DNA from: Dicyema japonicum
Lineage: Eukaryota; Dicyemida; Rhombozoa; Dicyemidae
Length of the DNA stretch: 39,383 bases
Direction: 5' to 3'
NCBI GenBank assembly: GCA_011109175.1
Contig: RDEW01000149.1
Span: 1 to 39,383, forward strand
This document shows, piece by piece, positions 19,803 to 30,769 of this stretch. The position numbers and the translations under genes are program-made. Under the pieces are notes generated by a model. The model saw only the letters and a program-made list of their open reading frames with translations. It was not told the origin of the DNA and did not search any database. Position 1 is the stretch's first letter. Every line of letters begins with the position of its first letter.

Positions 19803-21430
19803 AAGGACTAACTAATTACTAACAACATTAATGTCTAATTTTTGGTTAATAAAACTTATAATTTAGTTTTGAATATAATTTCACTACTACAAAAGGCTTA
19901 AAGCTAACAAACACTCTTTTCTTTGAAAGACCAAATCAAATAATCTAACTACTGGAGAAATAATCCTTATTAATATTTCTATGTGACTTGTTTTTTCTAA
20001 ATGATTTAATTTCGAGGCCAAAGAACCATTAGTTTTGTGATTAAATGGTTTAACTGATTTAATAGATGATTTAATAACATAATTAGTCACTTAAGCGAAT
20101 AACAAAATATTACAAAACATTTACATATCAAGTTGTAGACATGGTGGTTTCTTGCAAAAATGTTTCATTCGATTTATCTAGGAAAGTTACTAAATAATAA
20201 CAAAAGACTATGCCCAAGACGAAAGATGTTTTTAATACTGAACATTTCTTTCTGAAATTATAGTTGACCAAGTTCAAAATGTGGACCGAAAACAATGTGC
20301 TGTGGAAGTCGTTGAGTCTGAAAAATACAGATTTAAGAGGATAACCCGTATTGGTTGGCTTCTGATTACAAACTCTTTTAACCTCTACCAATTTTAAGTA
20401 CTTGCTCTCCTCATGTCGAGTGAATCACTTTATGGTTTCCAGTAGAGGAAACAGATGGCTGAAGTTTTAAAATGATTTGAGGAGTCCCGATGCCAAATTG
20501 AAAAAGTAGTCACAACTGGAGGGAACCTTCGTATTCCTACCAGTAAATTTCCCAGAAATATGCTTAGATAGGATATGTTGATTGGAATTAATGCAGCAAT
20601 CAATGAATATATTGATTCTTTGCCTAATTGGATATCACTGATATCATATGCAGTCACTTATGAGGCTCTTCCAATTAGAAAAACACTAAAAGTAGTTGGG
20701 AAGAGTCAATGAAAAGCAAACTCACTAAATTTATGCAACAAATGGAGTAAATTCAAACGAATAGTGAAATGAACTGGAAGAAGTAATGTGACAAAGAAAT
20801 ACGCAATTATTTATGCTCATATGGCTTAAAAAATCGAAGAGGGGAGAATTCGAGATGGTCACCTCATTGAGAAAAATTGAGAGTTTATGAATCGAGAAAG
20901 AGGTAATGTTAGGGACTGATAAAAAATATTTCTTTGTTTTAGGTATTTTCGCCTAGGTTTGCTAGAAACGCCAAGACTTTCCAACTTCTGATCTAAACAT
21001 GTTGACATTATGGCGATTGACGGCTATTTTAAAACATTTCAATCAATACAAATACCATTCCAATAAGTGAAAAAATTCAATTATTGGACTTGACCTGAAA
21101 GCCATTAAACAGCAGACTTTACTATTTCTTACCGCTCTATCTCCGTTACATATATCACGATGAGGATAGACGACCATAAGTGAAGCAATATCAACCAGAA
21201 AAAGCAACATTCACACCAAACGAAATTTTCTATCACAAATAATTGATTTTTCAGGTAAAATTGTGTGAAAATATTTTTGACATCATTTAATGAAAATTAA
21301 TTTGTATTTGAGAACCTTTAAAAATAATTTAGCTGATTATGTTGCATGCAAATCAGATTACTCATAGAAATATTACCATGGATCATGTACCGTCTTAATG
21401 GAATATTTAATATATTGGTCGAGGTGGTGA
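19803..21430. other. No confident gene; scattered decayed coding traces
   Basis: A short plus-strand start at 20141 (MVVSCKNVSFDLSRK) can be extended through a possible 21-nt intron (GTTACTAAATAATAACAAAAG), but the next step needs a 36-nt intron and soon stops. At 20540-20900 the plus strand has broken frames such as NAAINEYIDSLPNWISLISYAVTYE, resembling the pre-RT part of a LINE. Nothing here is strong enough to call. Confidence 0.35.
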
Positions 21431-21439
21431 CGACACCTC

Positions 21440-21880
21440 TATTCCACTATGTCTTATTCGTATTCCTTACCGACTTCTCCGTTCACTTTGGGATCTTTCA
21501 ATTGCAGAGGACTAAAACAACCCTACAAGAAACACCAACTGGTATGCGATCTAGCCAAATATGACGTCTCTGTATGCTGTCTACAAGAGACAAAAACGAC
21601 CCTACAATGTACAGAAATGTTTGGAAAATTCCACCTTTTTATTATGGTCTCGGATTTGCAGTTCATCAAGACCTGATTCACTACGTTACAAGAGTGTGGA
21701 CATCATCTGATATTATAATGGAAATGGCGGACGACCTGGACTACCTAAGAGAACTAGTGCGCAACAGAAAATCATGGTCGAAGCTGACGGAGAGGATGAT
21801 TCGGAATACGGCACAAGGGGAACTTAACTAATTTTATGTTTTCTCGGGAATGCTTTTTAATAATAATTAATAATAAAATC
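21440..21880 (+). mobile_element. Internally deleted RTE-like LINE (5' end joined to 3' end)
   Basis: The plus strand starts with the endonuclease N-terminus (FTLGSFNCRGLKQPYKKHQL, DVSVCCLQETKTTLQ, YYGLGFAVHQD, RVWTSSD). It then passes directly into the extreme C-terminus of the same family (ADDLDYLRELVRNRKSW..LTERM) and stops at 21829-21831. Everything between, about 2.5 kb in the 12-15 kb copy, is missing. The 3' end is followed by TTTTTAATAATAATTAATAATAA, the tail seen on other copies. Confidence 0.7.
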
Positions 21881-21994
21881 AATGCTAAAATCAATAATCG
21901 AGAGAAATTTAACTACTTGTGGTTAAATTAATTTCACAAAATCCCACTTATTGGTAGGATTCAGGAACGAGGTGGACGCCTCAGCTTTTGAAGC

Positions 21995-22600
21995 TTAGGT
22001 GAATGATAAAGTACCTTTTGGGCCCGTGGCACATAACATGTCTCGGGTAATCCCCAAGGAAACTCACTCAGTAGTGCTAGTCTTCGGGGATGATGATGTA
22101 CTAGATCACATCAAGGAGGTCTACCCCACGGAGCAAAAGATCGAGCGCTTCAAGAATGAGGGCAGGAGGCGCCGGACCATGAAGGTATGGCTTCGATCAT
22201 GAGCAGAGGCAGAAAGGATCTGCCTAGTGAAGGTACGAATTGGTTACTTTAGGTTCGGTGTGGCCCGAGAGCACCGGTAGCAATCTAGTACTACAATGCC
22301 ATGGATTCGGTCACACCAGCCACCGATGCACTTATAAAGAGAAGTGCCTAAATTGCGGGGGCCCATCCCAATCCAAAGTCAGGTCTTTCAAGTGCGTGAA
22401 CTGTCGAAAAGAAAAACACAAGACGAGCCACTCGAAATGCCCTTTGTTTCATAAAGCTACAGAGAAAGTACTACAGGGGAAAAGACAGGTGCCATCCTCT
22501 GGAGTGGCCAGCGATGTAAGCGCTGTCCACCGTGTAGTAATCGCTACTACAGCAGCTCTACAGCACCCACACCAGTTACATTGTGATCAACAGTTTTTTT
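21995..22600 (+). mobile_element. LINE ORF1 (gag-like) fragment with CCHC zinc knuckles
   Basis: The plus strand reads HSVVLVFGDDDVLDHIKEVY and RFKNEGRRRRTMKVW, then after a stop and frame changes CHGFGHTSHRCTYKEKCLNC, and KCVNCRKEKHKTSHSKCPLF. The successive C-x2-C-x4-H-x4-C-like knuckles followed by a HxxxxxxCP(L/V)(F/Y) motif are typical of ORF1 proteins of Jockey/I-type LINEs, which package element RNA. Frame breaks near 22200 and 22260 indicate a pseudogene. No matching ORF2 follows downstream. Confidence 0.65.
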
Positions 22601-22659
22601 TGCTAAGTTACAATGTCCGACATAATTTTTTTATTATCAAAGAATTTAACCATCCTTAA

Positions 22660-23005
22660 TCAGACATAGATTTCTCTCAGTTAAAGAGGAGTGATTTCCA
22701 TCTACCCATGCAAAGATTCAGTAATAATTTACTTATGTGTCTTTCAAACATTGACAAATAGAACTTAGCAGGATTTTAAATACAAAATAGGTAAAAGCTA
22801 TGATTCCACGACATAGGATCTCTTAGTTATAAATAAGCTACCTAGTGTTTATGGACGACTTAATAATATTGTCCAGGTAATAAAACTCAACGGTTATGGT
22901 GATGAATAAGTAAATTTTTTATTTGAAGCCGCTGGACAGAATTAAATGTCGAAAAATCTGCAACTAGTGTGTCACTAGAAGCGAATTTGCTTGAGAGAAT
23001 CGATA
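22660..23005. other. No gene seen
   Basis: AT-rich sequence between the ORF1 fragment and the RT C-terminus; no frame that I can support. Confidence 0.4.
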
Positions 23006-23009
23006 TAGA

Positions 23010-23330
23010 TTGGATTCTTTCTCGAACTCGATGATGCTCAGCTCGGCGCAGTCTGCTGGATCGACAGCCGATCCGGCCGAGAAAATCAAGATTAAAAAAT
23101 ATGGCGAAATTGGAAACCGCTACCGTTTTGTACCGGTAGCAATCGAGACGTCTGGTGCGGCTGGAAGTATTACAGCCTCTTTCCTAAAGGAAATTGGGGG
23201 AAAATTGGCCCACCGCAAGAAAGACGTGCGGGAAGAGGTCTGGCTCAGGCAAAAAATTGGTATCGCAGTTGTTCGCGGAAACGCTTACTCCGTGATGTCA
23301 GCAGCCGCTCTCCCCATAGTTAATAAATAA
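23010..23330 (+). mobile_element. RT family C-terminus (REEVWLRQKIGIAVVRGN type)
   Basis: An intact frame of about 100 residues: TADPAEKIKIKKYGEIGNRY, RFVPVAIETSGAAGS, FLKEIGGKLAHRKKDVREEV and WLRQKIGIAVVRGNAYSVMS, then a stop. This is the C-terminal domain of the same RT family as 15585-16202. A 5'-truncated copy ending in a natural stop; three further diverged copies are in the window. Confidence 0.65.
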
Positions 23331-23745
23331 TATTTTATTGTTAATAAATTTTTCACATAAAAAAAAATCCCACGATAAAAGAAATAAAATCCTTCCAATG
23401 TCACACAAGTCCGTAAAAACCTACATAAAGTGTATAAAAAGTCCATTCCTTGCAATTTTGTAAACCACTCCAGTGGAGTGGGGAAACCAAATGATCTTTT
23501 TTCTGTCACCATGGCACTGGATCACATGAAGCCACTCTATTAGAAAAGGGGAAAAGGTAGAACAGAAGAAAAAGGAGAAATAAACAATCAAGTAAACACC
23601 ACGGGAACCCGAATTAATTTACCACGTAACATTCCATAAAAAACACCATAAATTTTACTAAAAATACAATTGATATATAAAAACTATATTTTAGTTTAAA
23701 TGAATTTAAATATTAAATAAATTATTTCCATAACAACAAGTGAGA

Positions 23746-24297
23746 ATGAATAAACGAACCAATGCTCAAAATACTAAGAAAAAAGTTGGACCTAAACTTG
23801 AACTGTCCGATGAACAAAAACAGGAAATAAGAGAAGCATTCGACCTGTTCGACAGTGAGGGATCGGGGACAATCGACGCCAAGGAATTGAAGGTAATTTC
23901 CCTCTTATATAAAACAGGTTGCCATGAGGGCGCTTGGATTCGAACCAACGAAAGAGGAGATACGGAAACTCGTATCCGAGATCGAGAAGGATTCTTCTGA
24001 TCGAATTGACTTTGCTGGATTTCTCACCGTGATGACAAAAAAGATGGTTGAACGAGACCCACGTGAAGAAATATTAAAGGCTTTTAAGCTGTTTGACGAT
24101 GATGAAACTGGCAAAATTTCATTTAAGAACCTAAAAAGAGTAGCACGTGAATTGGGAGAGAATCTGACTGATGAAGAACTGCAGGTGTGAGTCGATAATA
24201 TTATTAGGAAATGATTGATGAGGCAGACAAGGACGGAGATGGGGAAATAAATGAGGATGAGTTTATTAGAATTATTAGAAAGACCAGTCTTTATTGA
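23746..24297 (+). CDS. CETN: Centrin (EF-hand protein of centrioles/basal bodies)
   Basis: Exons 23746-23892, 23918-24184 and 24208-24297; introns 23893-23917 (25 nt) and 24185-24207 (23 nt), both GT..AG. The product is 167 residues, close to the usual 170. A basic N-terminus ([20 protein letters not shown]) leads to [20 protein letters not shown]-hand 1 ([12 protein letters not shown]) and EF-hand 4 ([12 protein letters not shown]) are canonical calcium loops. EF-hand 2 ([12 protein letters not shown]) and EF-hand 3 ([12 protein letters not shown], Asn in place of the final Glu) are degenerate, as in most centrins. The C-terminus IRKTSLY matches the family's phospho-site tail. Centrin contracts and stabilises centriole and basal-body fibres. 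The internal [20 protein letters not shown] block excludes calmodulin. A LINE fragment begins about 90 bp downstream. Confidence 0.95.
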
Positions 24298-24384
24298 TTG
24301 GCTCATTACCATCTGTTTTATTATTGATATTTTGGTTTCATTTTTGGGGGTAATTAGTCTAATAAGACTATATAGAGACTATTA

Positions 24385-24985
24385 ATCTGGTTCAGATGAC
24401 CCATGCAGCAGTAACTTATGGAAGTATAGATTGGTAGTAGAGATGATCTATGTTGGTGGAACTATCTCTTGTAGTATCCAAGTAGCGTTTTTACAAAGTT
24501 TAATTTTCGCTGGGATAGGAGATTATATTGCTCACATGTTTGCTGAAGGTCATTAGTGGGTCATATGTGACCCCCAGTATTTTGGTTGAATTTGTGGAGG
24601 GGATTGTTATTCTATTTAGGGTCAATGAAGGCGTCGAGTTAGTCAATCTTCTTTTGGAAGTAAAGATCATAGAGCTTGTATGTAGTTGGTTCTTCGTAAA
24701 CCAACAGTTCAGGTTATCCAGTGAATCTTGTAAGCGGGTGCCCGCTGTGTGGATGCACTGGTCTCTTGTTCCCAGGATTAAGTCATCGGCGTAAGCAAGG
24801 AATAGGACATCGTCGCAGCTGTAGGAAGGCATGTCGCTCATGAATAGATTGAATAGACTGGGAGAGAGGGGGATCCTTGCGGGACCCCGTTCGGTAGAAA
24901 TTTACTGATTAAAGATGTGGAATGGGAGATTACTCTTCGTCCGTTGAGGAAGTTAGCGAGCCAAATTTTTAGGTTGTTGGGAATG
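24385..24985 (-). mobile_element. CR1-like LINE RT fragment
   Basis: The minus strand shows, in two frames, NLKIWLANFLNGRR and FLPNGVPQGS-like sequence at about 24870-24980. Then follow LFLAYADDLILGTRDQ and ILGVTYDPLMTFSKHVSNI at 24500-24841, and a decayed LYYQSILPSVTAAW near 24385-24430. The closest relative is the 880-3880 element (LWLANFLSGRRGR, LLLSYADDVVIAI, LGVKYDTLLKFNSH). It is truncated at both ends and frameshifted. Its 3' edge almost touches the centrin gene. Confidence 0.7.
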
Positions 24986-25382
24986 TTAGAGCCATAAATT
25001 TTCAATGGACATTCTACCTATGAACGTGATGATGACAGGGTAATTGTCACTGGTAGTATGATAAGTAAGTTATTATAAAGAAAAAGCAATGTAAATTAAG
25101 TGATGGGGGAAGTAACATGAAACGGTAGGGCATGCCAACCGACTTCTACCCTGACAGTCTCCCCAAAAAAATCCGTAAACACAGGGTCATCTCTGAAGAT
25201 ATGTGCCAGATACTTTAGTGCGATTTTTGAAACCTCGAATAAGATTTTCGATAGTTCCGCCAACCTTGTACATTTTTCTTTCCAACCATGGGGGAATTGG
25301 CATACGAGGACTTATCCCGTAAGCAAGCTTTAGAGCAAAATTTCGCGTTTTCTCAAATTTCTTGAGGATAGAGTCTATCTTT

Positions 25383-27510
25383 TTACGAATCGTACCATCC
25401 TTCTAAACCGTATAACATTGCAGGTAGTATTGCAGTTTTGAAGACATAAACAAAGGTCTCCGGCTCCAGCTTTAATATTCTAATACAGTTAAGAGCGCTC
25501 GTAGCTTTTTTCTTTCGTATTTTAGCATGTTCCATAAAATTACCTCCCTCGTCAATTAGGAGGCCAAGGTATTTCTTAGTCTTCTTCCGAGGTATGTCTT
25601 GTAACAAGCTCTTTAGGTTAGCCATCCTCCTGCTTCTAGTTATCCTCACATACAGACTTTCATGTGCCACCGAAAGGAAGTTTTCATTGCACCACTCTTC
25701 ACTCTGGTCCATGTACGTCTTCAATCGTTTCTCAGACACCAAAGAGTTTTAAGAAACATCATAAATTATGACGTCATCAGCTTATATCAAAATTTCTATA
25801 CGTGGGTTTTCTGGAGAAGGCAATTCACTCATTACAATGTTAAATAATAGAGGACTGAGCACTAAACCCTGAGGTACACCTCTTATCAACCAAATTTCAC
25901 GAGATTCATAGTTTAAAAAATTAACAATTGACCGAGAGCAAACTTTGTATCAAAAATAGAGTTCCTTTTCAATACCACATGTCGCAAGACAAATAAGAAG
26001 ACCAAGATGCCACATAGTGCCGAAATCTGTGGATATATCAAGGCAGACTGCGGTCAAACACCCTTTAGCTTACAAAGCCTTCACAATTGAGGCGTTAACA
26101 CTGTACAATCTCCACAAGACCGATTTTTTCGAAATGCCTACTGATGGTCTATTAGTATATCATTACGTTCTATATTTTCAGAAAGTCTGTTGAATACAAT
26201 TCTTTCCATAACTCTTGAGATCGTTTGTATAAGGCTTATGGGCCTATAACTGGTTGTTAAGTACCCAGGTTTCCCAGATTTACGTATCATCCTGACCTTC
26301 CTCAATTTCCAATGCGAAGGTATATGATCGAACCTGATACTGCACGTATAGAGACATCCCAGATATTCATATAGTACCTGGACTGCTTCCTTGATTAAAC
26401 GAATAGCGATCTTGTACTTTCCAGGAGCATTGTCTTTAGTGCATTTTACCGCATTTTCAAACTTTCCAGCATTTATAGGGCTGTGACGCAGACGTAAAAA
26501 ACTAATTACTTTTTCCAGCTTTTCTTTTAGAGAACTGAGGGCCAAACGAGACAGTCGCTCATATGGTTAACCTGCTGTATTTTCGAGAGTTCATCCCCAA
26601 ACAGGTTAGGAATTCTTCTAAAGATACAGGAGACCCATCATGACATTGCAACAGTGGAATTTTTCTTCTGGATTTGCGTCCGGCTACTTTATTATAGACT
26701 TTCCAAAAGTTTGGATTTTTCGATACAATTCGCTGCACTGAGTTAACCGAATTTATTTTTCTTAACTTTTTCTAATCTGTGAATTTCTTGCATGATCATC
26801 ATAATTTCTAGCTCCATGAGCCTACGGTCATGGGATCAGGACATCGACGTAATTTGTTTTTCAAGCATTGTTTCCTTTTCAACAGGACTATAACATTTTT
26901 TGGTGTCAATGGAGAATTCTTGTTAACCGAATAGACTTTATTCGCATATGTTTTGAGGTACGATTTAAAAAAAACAACTAGAGAGTCACTCGAACTCTCA
27001 AGATCAACTTGGAAGACTCCGGATTACAAAAATTCCCAAAACGTTCCAATGCTTTTTCGGTAATGGTCCCAGCTTAATAGAGCAGACTTGACCTCTAAAG
27101 GAGCTAGGTTGAGTGTATAAAGGATTGGTAGATGATTACTACCAACATCACCAAGCATAATCGGTGTTCTAAAAATTGATGAACAGATTCCGATATTAAC
27201 GCCATTCCCAAATAATCCCAGTCACTTGGAGAATAGTGATTCGGGGTCGAGGACATCACAACAGAATACCCGGAAGACACAGACATATCTTTCAAAACAA
27301 GACCGTCTCTGTTCGTCCCCAAACATCCAAACGAGGTATCTTTCGAGTTTAAGTTCCCCAAAAGAATCGAGAACAATGCATTTTCATCATGAAAAAAATT
27401 CTCGATAAGATATACGAAGATGATTTTTTAGAATACATTCATCCAATTTTCATCCACATATTTTTCACTCGTACTTCCAGGGAAACAAACTCACACAATT
27501 CTTGGGATAT
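25383..27510 (-). mobile_element. Jockey/CR1-type LINE, decayed, most of ORF2
   Basis: On the minus strand the endonuclease remnant comes first (27104-27400: GNLNSKDTSFGCLGTNRDGL, SPSDWDYLGMAL). RT is next (26138-26545: KLRKVRMIRKSGKPGYLTTS, YRPISLIQTISRVMERIV), followed by broken palm blocks at about 25790-26130. The thumb closes it (25383-25742: KTKKYLGLLIDEGGNFMEHA, FKTAILPAMLYGLEGWYDS). Numerous stops and frameshifts occur. The element related to it, inside the 9.4-11.8 kb unit, shares the thumb pattern IKIRREKAT..L. Non-functional. Confidence 0.7.
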
Positions 27511-27520
27511 GATCTTCAGG

Positions 27521-27736
27521 TTACGTACTAACCCTTAGATTTAGTCTGTAGAACAAAGATGTACCCGTTCCTGCAACTGAGCCAGTGATGATGACGAGGT
27601 TATTGTCACTGGTAGTGTCGTATGATACTGACCAATTGATTAGAGCGGCAATTTTTGGAAAAGCAAGTGTCAGGTCAGTTCTGTCGTTTGTTCTGTAGGG
27701 GGTTCTTGTGTTGAATATGGGATTGTTTAATATCAC
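27521..27736 (-). mobile_element. CR1-like LINE endonuclease end fragment
   Basis: The frame reads MILNNPIFNTRTPYRTNDRT, DLTLAFPKIAALINWSVSYD and TTSDNNLVII. It parallels ILNNPNSHTRTPLRMTDS and SDHNPI of the 880-3880 element and ends soon after. It is a small piece with both flanks missing. Confidence 0.6.
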
Positions 27737-27858
27737 AAAACAGATTTTTATTAATTAAATTAAAATCCAAAGACCACTGTTAAACAAAAAAAAACTAAAC
27801 TAAGGCTCTCGACGAATTGGATTGGATCAAGGCTCTCATCTTTGCTATTAGTTGTTAG

Positions 27859-28255
27859 TTAAGTAACCCCAGCCTCACTAACTTGTAGGAGGCCAGCAGC
27901 ATTTAAGTAGTACGCAGCAGATGTTGGTCGTAGATCGGTCAGTTCTGGCATTGTGGAGAAATGTTGTGCCAATTCATGACATTGTAATAAGTGATTTGTT
28001 GTCAGCACGTGGAAATTGCAAAAAGGGCAGAGTACATCATAAGCTGGTAGATATGGGTGGTGCCCACATCGTAGACGAGCCAGGTTTACTTGCACGTCCC
28101 TTGAAAGAGAGGATTCTGATTGGTCTATGGAGAAGGGGGTCGCTGTAATATTTTATTGTCTCCGATTCTTCGGATGTTTCTCGTAGAAACAAAATCGTGT
28201 ATCTGTTTCAGACGACTCCTGTCATCTTTGCTATAAAAATGTATATAAGAAAGGT
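27859..28255 (-). mobile_element. LINE 3' end with zinc-knuckle-like Cys/His motif
   Basis: The minus-strand frame 28095-27859 reads VNLARLRCGHHPYLPAYDVL, CPFCNFHVLTTNHLLQCHEL and AAGLLQVSEAGVT-stop. The CxxC..H....C pattern (CPFCNFHVLTTNHLLQCHE) is the zinc-binding end of Jockey/CR1-type ORF2s. The GVT-stop ending resembles the CR1-like copies at 614 and 926. Upstream frames to about 28255 (RSRLKQIHDFVSTRNIRRIG) appear to belong to the same protein, interrupted near 28100. Confidence 0.6.
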
Positions 28256-28336
28256 TGTTTGTTGACGATGAATTAAAACATTTACATAAAATATATAAAT
28301 AATAAAATTAAATATTTAAAAATTAGACTTTTTGTT

Positions 28337-28828
28337 ATGTCGAAATATTTACGTAACAAGGATTCATCAAAGTATAAAGATCGTAGATTTGAGGTAAAAG
28401 TTTAAATGAGTGAACTAGGGATCACTTAATGAGTTGGAGAATATGCTAGAAACTTCTACCACTCTCTATGTTGGCAATTTATCGTTTAAAACCACTGAAG
28501 GACAAGTGTTTGAACTATTTTCTAGGATTGGAACTGTTAAACGAGTAATAATGGGTCTTGATCGAATAAAGAAGATTCCTTGTGGCTTCTGCTTTGTTGA
28601 GTAATGAAATCACTCATTCATAGGTTTTATTGCAGAGAGGATGCCGAGGACTCAATCAGGTACCTCAACGGACTATTTCTTGACGAACGTATTATCAGAG
28701 TTGACATTGATGCTGGATTTACTGAGGGAAGACAATATGGAAGAGGAAAGACTGGAGGACAGGTCAGAGATGAGTTTAGAACTGACTTTGATGAGGGAAG
28801 AGGAGGTTATGGAAAGAATCATAAATAA
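28337..28828 (+). CDS. NCBP2: Nuclear cap-binding protein subunit 2 (CBP20)
   Basis: Exons 28337-28393, 28419-28600 and 28624-28828; introns 28394-28418 (25 nt) and 28601-28623 (23 nt), both GT..AG. The product is 147 residues against about 156 in vertebrates. It has the N-terminal cap-contact stretch [10 protein letters not shown] with the stacking Tyr, and a single RRM with RNP2 LYVGNL (second cap-stacking Tyr) and RNP1 [10 protein letters not shown]. The signature C-terminus follows: [39 protein letters not shown]20 binds the m7G cap together with CBP80 in the nucleus and promotes splicing, export and 3' processing. One oddity: the usual Trp in the TDWDAGF motif is Ile (VDIDAGF). It stands between two transposon blocks, with no overlap. 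Confidence 0.96.
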
Positions 28829-29452
28829 TACTTTTTGATATGGTTTTACTTTTATTAGTTTATTGATAACATTCTGTATTTATATCACTGAGGGTTGCTT
28901 CTGGCTGCCCGTGTTGATCTATTTTCCATGGTCAATGGGTTAAATAATAGATAAAAGGAGATGAGTTCACGTAATTCTTGGGATCGTCCTCTTCAAAAAA
29001 GTGTGTCCATGTCCTGAAGGTTTGAGCAGTGGATCTGTAAGCAATGCACTTGATTGCATAAATACTAATATTCTTTATTCAGAATTAGCTAACTTCCTTT
29101 CTGTCTGGGACGCACTGTGGCTATGTCAAAAGTGGTAGTTGAATCCATCCGCTATAAACTTAGTTACCTTGTTTAGGTGGATTGAGGTTGTTGCTGCGGA
29201 AGCCTTACTGAGCTTTAGACAAATTAGGTGTTGGTCTTTCAATTGAAAATATATCTCTCGAAGATTTTTGACGCAACGCATAGGAGTAAAATTGATCGCT
29301 AGGATCCTAGGCTACCAGGGTCCTCGATGGATTTTAAAGTCGGGATAATTGTCGATTGTTTTTCAAAGCATTAACACAAATCCTAAATTCAGGGACACTT
29401 GGTAGATATCCTTAAGGACCTGCATTCCATTTGGCCCAAAATTTTTAGATGA
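28829..29452. other. Intergenic, no gene seen
   Basis: Moderately AT-rich sequence between CBP20 and the Tigger-like transposon; no supported frame or RNA. Confidence 0.4.
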
Positions 29453-29929
29453 TACAGTAGACACTCATTATTTCGAAAACTTCAATAATTCGAAATTTTT
29501 TATGAGTTAGCAAAATTTAACAGTGTCTTTACAAACAAACTTCAATAAATCAAAATTTTATAATCCGGAAGACAATTATTAAAAATTTCGGATTAATTTA
29601 TTTTTTTTTTCATACATTCAAATGAATTTACATTTAACTTTAAGATCTAACATGGTTAGAACGAGGACAGAAGTTTCTATTGCATGGAAAAGTAATATTT
29701 GTGAAATAAAAACTAAATCAAAAATGAATCTCAGATAATTATCCCATATTTGTGAAAATAAAATGAACCTTTATTTGGGAATTTCTAAACTTTCAGAAAT
29801 TCTAAAAACGGTGAAATCGGAAAACTGCGAAACTACGATTAACAAGATAACCAAAAGGTAAACATAATTGATAATTCACTTGTTGAATAAATAAAATTAA
29901 TGGTTTTATTATTGAAGATATCATAAGCT

Positions 29930-30700
29930 AAAGAATTTGGTGAAAAGCTTGAATCAATGATTTTGAATATAGTAAAGCTGCACAGATTTAAAAGAAGATT
30001 TAAACTAAAACTTCTTTACGGAGGAGCTAACAGTTTAACACAAGATAAATTAATTTGAATAGACAAATATGATTAATTAAAAGTAGTTGACCATGATGTA
30101 TTGCTAAATGGACGAAACTAGACTCTTTTTCAATCTTACCCTTCTAGACAATTTCATCTAAATATAGAAAAGCCATAAAGCAATCAAAAGTGAGGATTAC
30201 TATAGCTTTTTGTGCTAATGAAACTGGAACAATAAAAAATAATCCTTTTTATTGGCCATAATAAAATACCAAGATTTTTAAAAGATTTTGACTCTGAAAA
30301 TAATTGTACTATGCAAATAAAAGGGTTTGAATGACAACAGAATTTTTAATATTTTCATCAGTAGTGATGAATTAAAATGTTACAGAAAAAGTTCTTTTTA
30401 CTGATTGATAATGCTCCACGTTTTAACCTTCAAAAACACAACTGCACATCTTCACCCATGGATAATCAAGAACTTTAAGCATTATTTAGAAAAATGCTTA
30501 TTTTGGATTATATAGCCTTGATTTGGAAAAAGATTTTTTTGTAACTTTACGGAAAGCCATCATTATGGTTTTTCACAAACGAAGTAAAAGAAGAAAATTG
30601 TTTTTAAAAAACTGATGCAATTAAATGTCTTGATTATTAAGATATAGTGCAAGATCCTGTTTTGAATGAGTATCGAAAGAACTGAACTAGCTAATGATAA
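29930..30700 (+). pseudogene. Tigger/pogo DDE transposase pseudogene
   Basis: The plus strand reads KAIKQSKVRITIAFCANETG, TIKN (30171-30240), which corresponds to the first strand of the DDE_1 catalytic fold (RLTxxxCANxxG). Next come KYQDF-like remnants, and FFLLIDNAPRF at about 30390-30425, the second catalytic Asp block (LLxDNAPxH with His replaced by Phe). PMDNQEL at about 30458-30478 is the third block (QPMDQGVI). Many stops and frameshifts; certainly inactive. Confidence 0.7.
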
Positions 30701-30769
30701 GAAATAACTCACATAGAAGTGCTCGACGCGGATGAAATGATCAATGTAAAGATTATAATGCCGACGAGT

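Noticed and set aside
23930-23950. GGATTCGAACC recalls a tRNA T-arm.
   Set aside because: It lies in centrin coding sequence and no acceptor, D or anticodon arm surrounds it.
23740-24000. An uninterrupted 86-residue frame through the first centrin intron.
   Set aside because: It reads through a 25-nt GT..AG intron and loses centrin homology after AKELK; splicing restores the family sequence in full.
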